DNA of 47,145 bases from Microvirga sp. Mcv34 (lineage in GTDB: Bacteria; Pseudomonadota; Alphaproteobacteria; Rhizobiales; Beijerinckiaceae). The stretch spans positions 1-47,145 of the forward strand of contig NZ_JALJRK010000041.1 of assembly GCF_024519725.1 (NCBI RefSeq), read 5' to 3'. The notes below the pieces were generated by a model that saw nothing but the letters and a program-made list of their open reading frames with translations, ran no database searches and was not told where the DNA came from. Shown here in pieces: positions 37,130-44,247 of this stretch. A program made the position numbers and the translations under genes. Each line of letters opens with the position of its first letter. Within the stretch, counting starts at the first letter, position 1.

Positions 37130-38860
37130 ATGGATGCGCGGTTGATCGACAAGTCGAAGCTGCCGAGCCGTCACGTGACGGAGGGGCCCGCTCGCGCGCC
37201 GCATCGCTCCTATCTCTATGCCATGGGACTGACCAAGGAGCAGATTGCGCAGCCGCTCGTCGGCGTCGCCACCTGCTGGAACGAGGCCGCTCCCTGCAAC
37301 ATCTCTCTCATGCGCCAAGCCCAGGCGGTGAAGAAGGGCGTGGCGGCCGCCCAGGGCACGCCGCGCGAGTTCTGCACGATTACGGTGACCGACGGCATCG
37401 CCATGGGCCATCAGGGTATGAAGGCGTCGCTTCCGTCCCGCGAGGTGATCGCCGATTCGGTCGAGCTGACCATGCGCGGCCATTCCTATGATGCGCTCGT
37501 CGGCATGGCGGGCTGCGACAAGTCTCTGCCGGGCATGATGATGGCCATGGTGCGCCTCAACGTGCCGTCGATCTTCATCTATGGCGGTTCGATTCTCCCG
37601 GGCTCCTTCCGCGGCCGTCAGGTGACCGTGCAGGATCTCTTCGAGGCCGTCGGCAAGTACTCGGTCGGCGAGATGTCGGATGAAGATCTCACCGAGCTCG
37701 AGCAGGTCGCTTGTCCCTCGGCCGGCGCCTGCGGGGCGCAGTTCACCGCCAACACCATGGCGACCGTTTCCGAGGCCATGGGGCTTGCCCTGCCGTATTC
37801 GGCGGGCGCTCCGGCGCCTTACGAGATTCGCGACCGGTTCTGCGCCGCCGCCGGCGAGCAGATCATGGACCTGATCGCCAGGAACATCCGTCCGCGCGAT
37901 ATCGTGACCCGCAAATCCCTGGAGAACGCCGCGACGGTCGTGGCGGCTTCCGGCGGCTCGACCAATGCGGCGCTGCATCTTCCCGCTATCGCGCATGAGG
38001 CGGGAATCAAATTCGACCTGTTCGACGTGGCCGAGATTTTCAGGCGGACGCCCTACATCGCCGACTTGAAGCCGGGCGGGCGGTACGTCGCCAAAGACCT
38101 GTTCGAGGTCGGCGGCATCCCGCTGCTCATGAAGACACTGCTCGACCACGGCTACATGCACGGCGACTGCATGACCGTGACCGGCCGCACCATGGCCGAG
38201 AACCTAGCTTCCGTGAAATGGAACGACGATCAGGACGTGGTCTATCCGGCCGACAGGCCGATCACGCCCACGGGCGGCGTCGTCGGACTGAAGGGTAATC
38301 TCGCTCCCGAAGGAGCCATCGTGAAGGTGGCCGGCATGCCGGCTGAAAAGCAGACGTTCCGTGGCCCGGCCCGGTGCTTCGACGGAGAGGAGGCCTGCTT
38401 CGAGGCGGTCTCCAAGCGCCAGTACAAGGAAGGCGAGGTCCTGGTGATCCGCTACGAGGGGCCGCGCGGCGGTCCCGGCATGCGTGAGATGCTCTCCACG
38501 ACGGCGGCGCTCTACGGCCAGGGCATGGGCGACAAGGTGGCTCTTATCACCGACGGCCGCTTCTCGGGCGCGACCCGCGGCTTCTGCATCGGCCATGTGG
38601 GGCCGGAGGCGGCGGTGGGCGGGCCCATCGGGCTGATCGAGGACGGCGACGTCATCGCCATCGATGCCGTCAAGGGCACGATCGATGTGGAACTCTTGGA
38701 CGAGGAACTGGCGCAGCGCCGCTCCGAATGGAAGCCGCGGGAGACGAGCGCCACCTCGGGCTATCTCTGGAAATATTCGCAAACCGTGGGTCCGGCACGG
38801 GACGGGGCTGTGACCCATCCCGGCGGAGCTGCAGAAAAAGAAACCTATGCGGACGTTTAA
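37130..38860 (+). CDS. ilvD: Dihydroxy-acid dehydratase
   Basis: This 576-residue Fe-S enzyme dehydrates 2,3-dihydroxyisovalerate and related acids in valine and isoleucine (and so leucine) synthesis. Cysteines suited to the cluster are Cys49 (VATCWNEAAPCN), Cys129 (GCDKSLPG) and Cys201 (PSAGACGAQFTANTM). Other family blocks include FYI-type GGSILPGSF, SGGSTNAALHLPAIA and the late DGRFSGATRGFCIGHVGPE. The ATG at 37130 has GGAAGAAGAG in front. The last bases overlap the exoR-like gene by 14 bp. Some IlvD homologues are sugar-acid dehydratases, but the length and motifs fit the biosynthetic enzyme. Confidence 0.92.
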   Translation: MDARLIDKSKLPSRHVTEGPARAPHRSYLYAMGLTKEQIAQPLVGVATCWNEAAPCNISLMRQAQAVKKGVAAAQGTPREFCTITVTDGIAMGHQGMKASLPSREVIADSVELTMRGHSYDALVGMAGCDKSLPGMMMAMVRLNVPSIFIYGGSILPGSFRGRQVTVQDLFEAVGKYSVGEMSDEDLTELEQVACPSAGACGAQFTANTMATVSEAMGLALPYSAGAPAPYEIRDRFCAAAGEQIMDLIARNIRPRDIVTRKSLENAATVVAASGGSTNAALHLPAIAHEAGIKFDLFDVAEIFRRTPYIADLKPGGRYVAKDLFEVGGIPLLMKTLLDHGYMHGDCMTVTGRTMAENLASVKWNDDQDVVYPADRPITPTGGVVGLKGNLAPEGAIVKVAGMPAEKQTFRGPARCFDGEEACFEAVSKRQYKEGEVLVIRYEGPRGGPGMREMLSTTAALYGQGMGDKVALITDGRFSGATRGFCIGHVGPEAAVGGPIGLIEDGDVIAIDAVKGTIDVELLDEELAQRRSEWKPRETSATSGYLWKYSQTVGPARDGAVTHPGGAAEKETYADV

Positions 38861-39689
38861 ACTCATCGCAGCCACGTTGTGGGTGGCTACCCTCGGCGCC
38901 GGCGCCGCCTATGCGCTCGATGCCGCGCCGCGTCCGCAACCGCTCACGCCTGCCCTGGCTCCGGCGCTCGCTCCGGGCATCAAGTACGGCTCGGCGCGCG
39001 ATGCCCTGCGCAGCGGCATGCGCGACTATTATGCCGGCGACAAGATCGGAGCCGTGCATGCGCTCGAATATGCGGCGGGGCAGGGGCATTCGCTCGCGCT
39101 TTGGAAGCTTGGGCGCATGTATGCGGATGGCGACGGCGTCGAGCACGATGACCTGAAGGCGTTCGAGTATTTCTCCCAACTCGCCGATCAGCACGCGGAC
39201 GAGAGCCCCGATTCACCTAACGCGTCGGTCGTGTCCAGCGCCTTCGTAGCCCTCGGCGGCTATTTCCTGGACGGCATCAAGGACAGCTATGTGGCGGCCA
39301 ATCCGTCCCGTGCGGTCGAGATGTTCAGCTACGCGGCGACGTATTTCAGCGACTCCAACGCCCAGTACAACCTCGCCCGTCTCTATCTCGAGGGCACCGG
39401 GGTCCGGAAGGACGCCCGCCACGCGGCCCGCTGGTTCAACCTGGCGGCCGAGAAGGGCCACACCGCGTCCCAGGCGCTGCTGGGGCATCTGCTCATGACC
39501 GGCCAGGGCGTTCCGCGCCAGCGGGCGAAGGGCCTCATGTGGCTGACCCTGGCGCGGGAGGCCTCCACGGAGGGCCCGAAGGATCAGTGGATCGTCTCCC
39601 TCTATGACGATGCCTTCGCGGCTGCGGACGAGAGCGACCGCAAGTTGGCGCTGGCGCTGCTCGAGCAATACATCCAGTCGCGCCGGTAA
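38847..39689 (+). CDS. exoR: ExoR-like periplasmic Sel1-repeat regulator
   Basis: This 280-residue protein has a signal peptide (MRTFKLIAATLWVATLGAGAAYA) and then Sel1-type repeats. One runs at about 68-115 (ALEYAAGQGHSLALWKLGRMYADGDGVEHDD). Others run at about 150-240 (NAQYNLARLYLEGTGVRKDARHAARWF and HTASQALLGHLLMTGQGV). The layout and sequence resemble ExoR of Sinorhizobium and Agrobacterium. There ExoR holds the ExoS/ChvG sensor inactive in the periplasm and so represses exopolysaccharide while favouring motility. Neither exoS nor chvI is in the window. It starts inside the 3' end of ilvD (14-bp overlap), so translation may be coupled. No strong ribosome-binding site is seen. Confidence 0.8.
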   Translation: MRTFKLIAATLWVATLGAGAAYALDAAPRPQPLTPALAPALAPGIKYGSARDALRSGMRDYYAGDKIGAVHALEYAAGQGHSLALWKLGRMYADGDGVEHDDLKAFEYFSQLADQHADESPDSPNASVVSSAFVALGGYFLDGIKDSYVAANPSRAVEMFSYAATYFSDSNAQYNLARLYLEGTGVRKDARHAARWFNLAAEKGHTASQALLGHLLMTGQGVPRQRAKGLMWLTLAREASTEGPKDQWIVSLYDDAFAAADESDRKLALALLEQYIQSRR

Positions 39690-39713
39690 GGCGGGCTGGC
39701 GAATACCCTCCAC

Positions 39714-39801
39714 GTCATCACCGGCCGCGTGCCGGTGATCTCGATTTATGAAATGTCTAGCCTCGCCTTAACGGGATGGCCGGCACAAGGCTGGCCATGA
39801 C
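39714..39801. repeat. Double-hairpin intergenic repeat, copy 5 (reverse orientation)
   Basis: GTCATCACCGG...CCGGTGATC comes first and GATGGCCGG...CTGGCCATGAC second, the reverse order of copy 1, so it reads as the same element on the minus strand. It lies between the convergent exoR and exonuclease III genes. Confidence 0.85.
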
Positions 39802-39828
39802 GTCCACTTGCCCCTTCGAAAGGCGCAG

Positions 39829-40614
39829 TCACTCGATATCGAGATCGACCATCACCGGCACATGGTCCGAAGGCTTGTCCCAGCCGCGTACTTCCTTCCG
39901 GATCGAGGCCGTCCTGAGCTTGTCCTGTGCCTGGGCCGAGAGCAGCAGGTGGTCGATGCGGATGCCGTTGTTCCGCTGGAACGCGCCCGCCTGATAATCC
40001 CAGAACGAATAGAGGCCGGGCTGGTCGTTGCAGGCGCGGACGGCATCGAGGAAGCCGAGATTGACCAGCTCCCGGAACTTGGCCCGGCTCTCGGGCTGGA
40101 ACAGGGCGTCGTTGACCCAGGCCGCCGGATCCATGGCGTCCTTGGGTTCGGGGATGACGTTGTAGTCGCCGCACAGGACCAGCGGCTCCTCGAGCAGGAG
40201 GAGGTTCTTCGCATGGGCGCGGAGACGGTCCATCCAGGCGAGCTTGTAGTCGAATTTGGGCGTGCCGATGGGATTGCCGTTGGGGAGATAGATGGAGGCG
40301 ACACGCACGGCGCCGTGCGAGGTCGAGATCACGCCTTCCAGGTAGCGGGCCTGCTCGTCGCTGTCGTCGCCCGGCAGGCCGCGACGCACGTCCTCCAGCG
40401 GGCGCTTGGACAGGATCGCGACGCCGTTATAGGCCTTCTGGCCGTGGGTGGCGACGTTGTAGCCAAGGGCCTCCACTTCGGCGCGGGGAAAAGCCTCGTC
40501 CACGCATTTCAGCTCCTGGAGGCAGACCACATCCGGATCCGCGCTCTTCACGAAAGTGGCGAGATGGTCCAGCCTCTGCTTGATGGAGTTCACGTTCCAG
40601 GTGGCAATGCGCAT
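39829..40614 (-). CDS. xthA: Exodeoxyribonuclease III
   Basis: This 261-residue Mg2+-dependent AP endonuclease/3'-5' exonuclease acts in base-excision repair. It has MRIATWNVNSIKQRL, the metal-binding glutamate in CLQELK (Glu34), GVAILSKRPLEDV, the Asp/Asn pair in LCGDYNVIPEP, and the catalytic histidine in SDHVPVMVDL. The ATG at 40614 gives the usual N-terminus; the frame extends 84 bp further without homology. It is convergent with exoR and divergent from the DHFR-like gene. Confidence 0.95.
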   Translation of the reverse strand: MRIATWNVNSIKQRLDHLATFVKSADPDVVCLQELKCVDEAFPRAEVEALGYNVATHGQKAYNGVAILSKRPLEDVRRGLPGDDSDEQARYLEGVISTSHGAVRVASIYLPNGNPIGTPKFDYKLAWMDRLRAHAKNLLLLEEPLVLCGDYNVIPEPKDAMDPAAWVNDALFQPESRAKFRELVNLGFLDAVRACNDQPGLYSFWDYQAGAFQRNNGIRIDHLLLSAQAQDKLRTASIRKEVRGWDKPSDHVPVMVDLDIE

Positions 40615-40828
40615 CGTGTCACTCTCGCTCGTTCGTCCCATCCGTTTCATCGGATGTTCGCCCCCGGCTGGCAAGGTTGAACTCGTCGCCATCCCCACGG
40701 TTGCGCCCTATGCCTATCGATGAAGCGCTCCGGGCGACTACCCTTTATCCGCTTCATATGCCAATGGCCGATGCTCGGCATCCTGATCAGAGCCGTCATC
40801 GCTCATTCATCACGGAAGGGACCGGTCT

Positions 40829-41392
40829 TTGCCAAAGGTCGAGATTCACGGCTATGCCATCGTGTCGGACAACGACTGCATCGCGGATGCGTCCGGGCGA
40901 ACGCCCGATGTGCTCCGCAACGATGCGGATTGGGCCTATTTCCAGGCCGAACTCAACAAATCGGCCGTGACGGTGCTGGGCCGCCTGGGCCATGAGGCCA
41001 ATCCGAACCCGAAGGGCCGGCTGCGGATGGTCCTGTCCTCGTCCTCGCCTGGACTTGAGCGGCGGCCGGACGGCTGGTGGTGGAATCCCGAGACGCTTCC
41101 ATGGAACCACGCCATCCGAACAATCCTGCCGGATGGCGGTTGCGTGGCTGTGCCCGGTGGACGTCGGGTCTTCGACCTCTTCCTCGCCATCGGCTACGAC
41201 GCCTTCCACCTGACCCGCGCTGAGGGAACCTTCATTCCTGACGGCGTGCCCGTCTTCTCCGACTGCCAGGAGGGCGTGAGTGCCGAAGCCATCCTAGCCA
41301 AACATGGATTGAAGCCAGAGGCCCGCCGGATCCTCGATCCTACGGGGCCGGTAAGCCTGACAATATGGCGGAACGGTCGCCAAGACTCGTGA
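40829..41392 (+). CDS. Dihydrofolate reductase/RibD-C-like protein
   Basis: This 187-residue protein has the outline of the DHFR/RibD reductase fold. There is a first strand (HGYAIVSDNDCIAD), an acidic helix (ADWAYFQAELN), and VTVLGRLGHEANPNPKGRLRMVLSSS, where DHFR has its nucleotide-binding Gly-Arg-x-Thr turn. The second nucleotide loop is VAVPGGRRVFDLFL, followed by YDAFHLTRAEG. The first turn has GRLGHE instead of GRRT, so cofactor use may differ. It is probably not the housekeeping FolA. The TTG start has GGAAGGGA about 7 bases upstream. Confidence 0.62.
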   Translation: MPKVEIHGYAIVSDNDCIADASGRTPDVLRNDADWAYFQAELNKSAVTVLGRLGHEANPNPKGRLRMVLSSSSPGLERRPDGWWWNPETLPWNHAIRTILPDGGCVAVPGGRRVFDLFLAIGYDAFHLTRAEGTFIPDGVPVFSDCQEGVSAEAILAKHGLKPEARRILDPTGPVSLTIWRNGRQDS

Positions 41393-41438
41393 GTTGGCTT
41401 GGAGTTGACGTGCAACAGCGACCCGAAGGGAGAAGCCG

Positions 41439-41954
41439 ATGCGTCACCTCACCATTTCGACCGCATTGCTCGCGGGCTGCCTGATTGCCGGTGCCGCATG
41501 GGCGCAAGGCTCCTCGGGAGGCTCCAGCGGAGGAGGCGCAGGCGGCGCTTCCGGCGGCTCGTCGGCCTCCCCGTCCACCGGCTCCTCGGCATCACCGAGT
41601 GGCGCCACCCAGCCTGGAGGAGGATCGTCCATCCGGCCGCCCTCGCAGGGGGCGCAGGGGAGTGCCGACCCCGGAAACAGCTCCAGCCGCATGGGCGGCT
41701 CGACCGGGAATACGGGAACGGGGAGCCGGGCGACGACGGGTACCGTGCCGCCTCCCGGCAACGAAGGCAGCACGGGAGGAACTGCCGCGGGATCCGGCGG
41801 CTCCCAATCAGGGCCCGGCACCACCGGAACGGTCGCAGGCGGCAATCGTCTACAACCGGGTGAGACTTCGACCGTCGCTCCCAGCTCCCGCGAGGAGAAG
41901 CTCCTCGAGGATGCCGATAAGCGGGTCAAACGGGGGATTTGCCAGGGCTGCTGA
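41439..41954 (+). CDS. Secreted Gly/Ser/Thr-rich low-complexity protein with Cys tail
   Basis: This 171-residue protein has a clear signal peptide (MRHLTISTALLAGCLIAGAAWA, residues 1-22). About 125 residues consisting almost only of Gly, Ser, Thr, Ala and Pro follow. A charged, probably helical tail (EEKLLEDADKRVKRGICQGC) ends the protein. The middle is surely disordered. The compact tail with its C-x-x-C ending is the only candidate functional segment. AGGGAG lies a few bases before the ATG. I recognise no named family. It converges with the old yellow enzyme gene, with only 3 bp between the two stops. Confidence 0.75.
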   Translation: MRHLTISTALLAGCLIAGAAWAQGSSGGSSGGGAGGASGGSSASPSTGSSASPSGATQPGGGSSIRPPSQGAQGSADPGNSSSRMGGSTGNTGTGSRATTGTVPPPGNEGSTGGTAAGSGGSQSGPGTTGTVAGGNRLQPGETSTVAPSSREEKLLEDADKRVKRGICQGC

Positions 41955-41957
41955 CGC

Positions 41958-43049
41958 TCAGGCGGCCTGGTTGAGCGCCGGATAATCCGTGTAGCCTTCG
42001 GTGCCGCCGCCATAGAACGTGGCGCGGTCAGGTTCGTTGAGCGGCGCATTGAGCCGGAACCGCTCGACGAGGTCCGGATTGGCGATGAAGAGACGTCCGA
42101 ATGCCACCAGATCGGCGCGTCCCTTGGCAACGGCTTCGGCCGCCATCTCGCGCCTATAGCCGTTATTGGCGATGTAGGCCCCCCTGAAGGAACGGCGCAG
42201 CCCTTCGTAATCCACCGCCACGGCATCCCTGTCGCCCTGGGTGGCCCCTTCGATGACATGGATGTACGCCAGACCCAAGCCGTCGAGCTTCTCGACCACA
42301 TGGCTGAACAGCGCCTGCGGATTCGAATCCTCCGCATCATTCACCTTGGCCGGGGAAAGGCGGATGCCCACGCGACCCTTGTCCCAGACCTTGAGCACGG
42401 CCTCCGTCGCCTCGATGGTCAGGCGGGCCCGGTTCTCGATGGAGCCGCCATAGGCGTCGGTGCGCTTGTTGGAGCCGTCCTTCATGAACTGGTCGAGCAG
42501 ATAGCCGTTCGCCGCATGGATCTCGACGCCGTCGAATCCCGCCTCCTTGGCGTTGCGAGCCGCGTTCTCGTAATCCCGCAGGATTCCCGGAATCTCTGAC
42601 AACTCGAGCGCGCGCGGCTCGGACACGTCGGCGAAGCCCTCCTCAAGGAACGTCTTCGTTTGAGCACGGAGAGGCGAGGGACCGACGGGCGCACCGCCGC
42701 CCGGCTGGAGCGACGTGTGCGAGACGCGTCCCACGTGCCAGAGCTGGATGAAGATCCGGCCTCCAGCCTTGTGGACCGCGTCGGTCACCTTGCGCCAATG
42801 CGCGATCTGCTCGGGCGAGTAGATGCCGGGCGTGCGCAGATAGCCCTGGCCCTGATGCGAGATCTGCGAGCCTTCCGAGATCAGGAGACCGGCGCCGGCG
42901 CGCTGGGCGTAATAGGTCGCCGTGATATCGCGAGCCACATCCCCTTCCGCCGCCCGGTTCCGGGTGAGGGGAGCCATGACCAAGCGGTTGGGCAGGGTCA
43001 GGTCACCCAGGGTGAAAGGCTGGAACAATGCATTGGCGTCGGGATTCAT
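41958..43049 (-). CDS. Old yellow enzyme family alkene reductase (NemA-like)
   Basis: This 363-residue FMN-dependent TIM-barrel enzyme reduces activated C=C bonds of unsaturated carbonyls, nitroesters or maleimides with NAD(P)H. It has LFQPFTLGDLTLPNRLVMAP with the flavin-contacting Thr of PLTRNRA, IFIQLWHVGRVSH, the substrate His/Asn pair in EIHAANGYLLDQF, YGGSIENRARL, and LVAFGRLFIANPDL, which binds the FMN phosphate. ACGAGG precedes the ATG. The neighbouring aldo/keto reductase on the same strand suggests a shared role in detoxifying reactive electrophiles, which is inference. Confidence 0.93.
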   Translation of the reverse strand: MNPDANALFQPFTLGDLTLPNRLVMAPLTRNRAAEGDVARDITATYYAQRAGAGLLISEGSQISHQGQGYLRTPGIYSPEQIAHWRKVTDAVHKAGGRIFIQLWHVGRVSHTSLQPGGGAPVGPSPLRAQTKTFLEEGFADVSEPRALELSEIPGILRDYENAARNAKEAGFDGVEIHAANGYLLDQFMKDGSNKRTDAYGGSIENRARLTIEATEAVLKVWDKGRVGIRLSPAKVNDAEDSNPQALFSHVVEKLDGLGLAYIHVIEGATQGDRDAVAVDYEGLRRSFRGAYIANNGYRREMAAEAVAKGRADLVAFGRLFIANPDLVERFRLNAPLNEPDRATFYGGGTEGYTDYPALNQAA

Positions 43050-43104
43050 CGAAAACCTCGTTTCATCCTGTGGAATTATCCAAAATACAGGTCGATACGA
43101 GATA

Positions 43105-43138
43105 AGCAGCCTTCCGTGTGGCGCAACGGAAGGCTGCT
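43105..43138. promoter_or_regulatory. Perfect 13-bp inverted repeat between two reductase genes
   Basis: AGCAGCCTTCCGT (43105-43117) pairs exactly with ACGGAAGGCTGCT (43126-43138) around an 8-nt spacer. It lies 55 bp upstream of the old yellow enzyme start and 37 bp after the aldo/keto reductase stop. It could be an operator for the reductase, or a terminator, but no T-run follows on either strand. Confidence 0.5.
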
Positions 43139-43175
43139 ATGCAAAAACGCCATATCTCAGGGCGAAAACACCATG

Positions 43176-44129
43176 TCAGGCTGGGTTGCTGGCCTCGTCG
43201 AGCTCAGCGATGTCCGCGTCGTCGAGGTGCACCCGCGTCGCCTGAACGAGATCTTCTACCTGCTCGACGCTCGTGGCGCTCGCGATCGGGGCCGTGAGCC
43301 CGGGCCGTGCCATCAGCCACGCCAGTGCGATCCGGGCCGGTGTGGCATTCTTCCGGGCGGCGATCCAGTCGAGGGCCGCCAGGATTCGCCGGCCCCGATC
43401 GTCCAGATAAGCCGCCATGCGTCCGCCGCGCACGCTCTTGCCGAAATCCGCTTCCGACCGGTACTTGCCCGTCAGGAAGCCGCTGGCGAGGCCATAATAG
43501 GGAATGACGCCGACCTCTTCCTTCCGGCAAAGCGGCTCCAGCTCGGATTCATATTCAGCGCGGTCCGACAGGTTGTATTTCGGCTGCAGACTTTCGTAGC
43601 GCGGCAGGCCGCGAGCGGCGCTGATCTCCAGCGCCTCCTTCAGCCGGGCCGCCGTGAAATTCGAGGCCCCGATGGCCCGCACCTTTCCGGCCCGGATCAG
43701 CTCGTCATAGGCTTCGAGCGTCTCCTGCTGGGGCGTATCGAGATCGTCCCGGTGGGACTGATAGAGATCGATGGTGTCGGTCTGGAGACGCCGGAGCGAA
43801 TCCTCCACGGCAGAGCGGATATAGCTCCTCGACAGGCCCTTCCGGTCCGGCGCCATCTCGGAACCCACCTTGGTGGCGATCACCAGATTGTTGCGATTGC
43901 CGCGGGCCTTCATCCATTTGCCGATGATCGTTTCCGACTCGCCGCCCGTGTGGCCGGGAACCCAGGTTGAATACACGTCGGCCGTGTCGATGAAGTTGAG
44001 GCCGGCATCGACATAGGCGTCGAGCACCTTGAACGACGTCGCCTCATCGGCGGTCCAGCCGAAGACATTGCCGCCGAGGCACAAGGGGGAAACCATCAAG
44101 TCCGAGCGGCCGAGCCGACGCTTTTCCAT
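43176..44129 (-). CDS. Aldo/keto reductase
   Basis: This NAD(P)H-dependent reductase of about 317 residues has the AKR (beta/alpha)8 fold. The catalytic tetrad is visible as Asp and Tyr in FIDTADVYS, Lys in IATKVG, and His in LYQSHRDD. IGASNFTAARL and the late IASATSVEQVEDLV bind the nucleotide, as in the family. Substrate is unknown. The ATG at 44129 (MEKRRLGRSD) has GGAG about 7 bases upstream and matches the family N-terminus. An ATG 12 bases earlier is possible. It lies upstream of the old yellow enzyme on the same strand, with a perfect inverted repeat between. Confidence 0.92.
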   Translation of the reverse strand: MEKRRLGRSDLMVSPLCLGGNVFGWTADEATSFKVLDAYVDAGLNFIDTADVYSTWVPGHTGGESETIIGKWMKARGNRNNLVIATKVGSEMAPDRKGLSRSYIRSAVEDSLRRLQTDTIDLYQSHRDDLDTPQQETLEAYDELIRAGKVRAIGASNFTAARLKEALEISAARGLPRYESLQPKYNLSDRAEYESELEPLCRKEEVGVIPYYGLASGFLTGKYRSEADFGKSVRGGRMAAYLDDRGRRILAALDWIAARKNATPARIALAWLMARPGLTAPIASATSVEQVEDLVQATRVHLDDADIAELDEASNPA

Positions 44130-44247
44130 CTTTATCTCCATGTTCCGCTGCCGATCCGGAGCGGATCATGGAGATAGCGCATCGCGGGGAAAAGTGGACC
44201 TGCCTTTCCTCGCGATTGTCGTTGTCGGATGCTGCTTTCGCCTGCGA

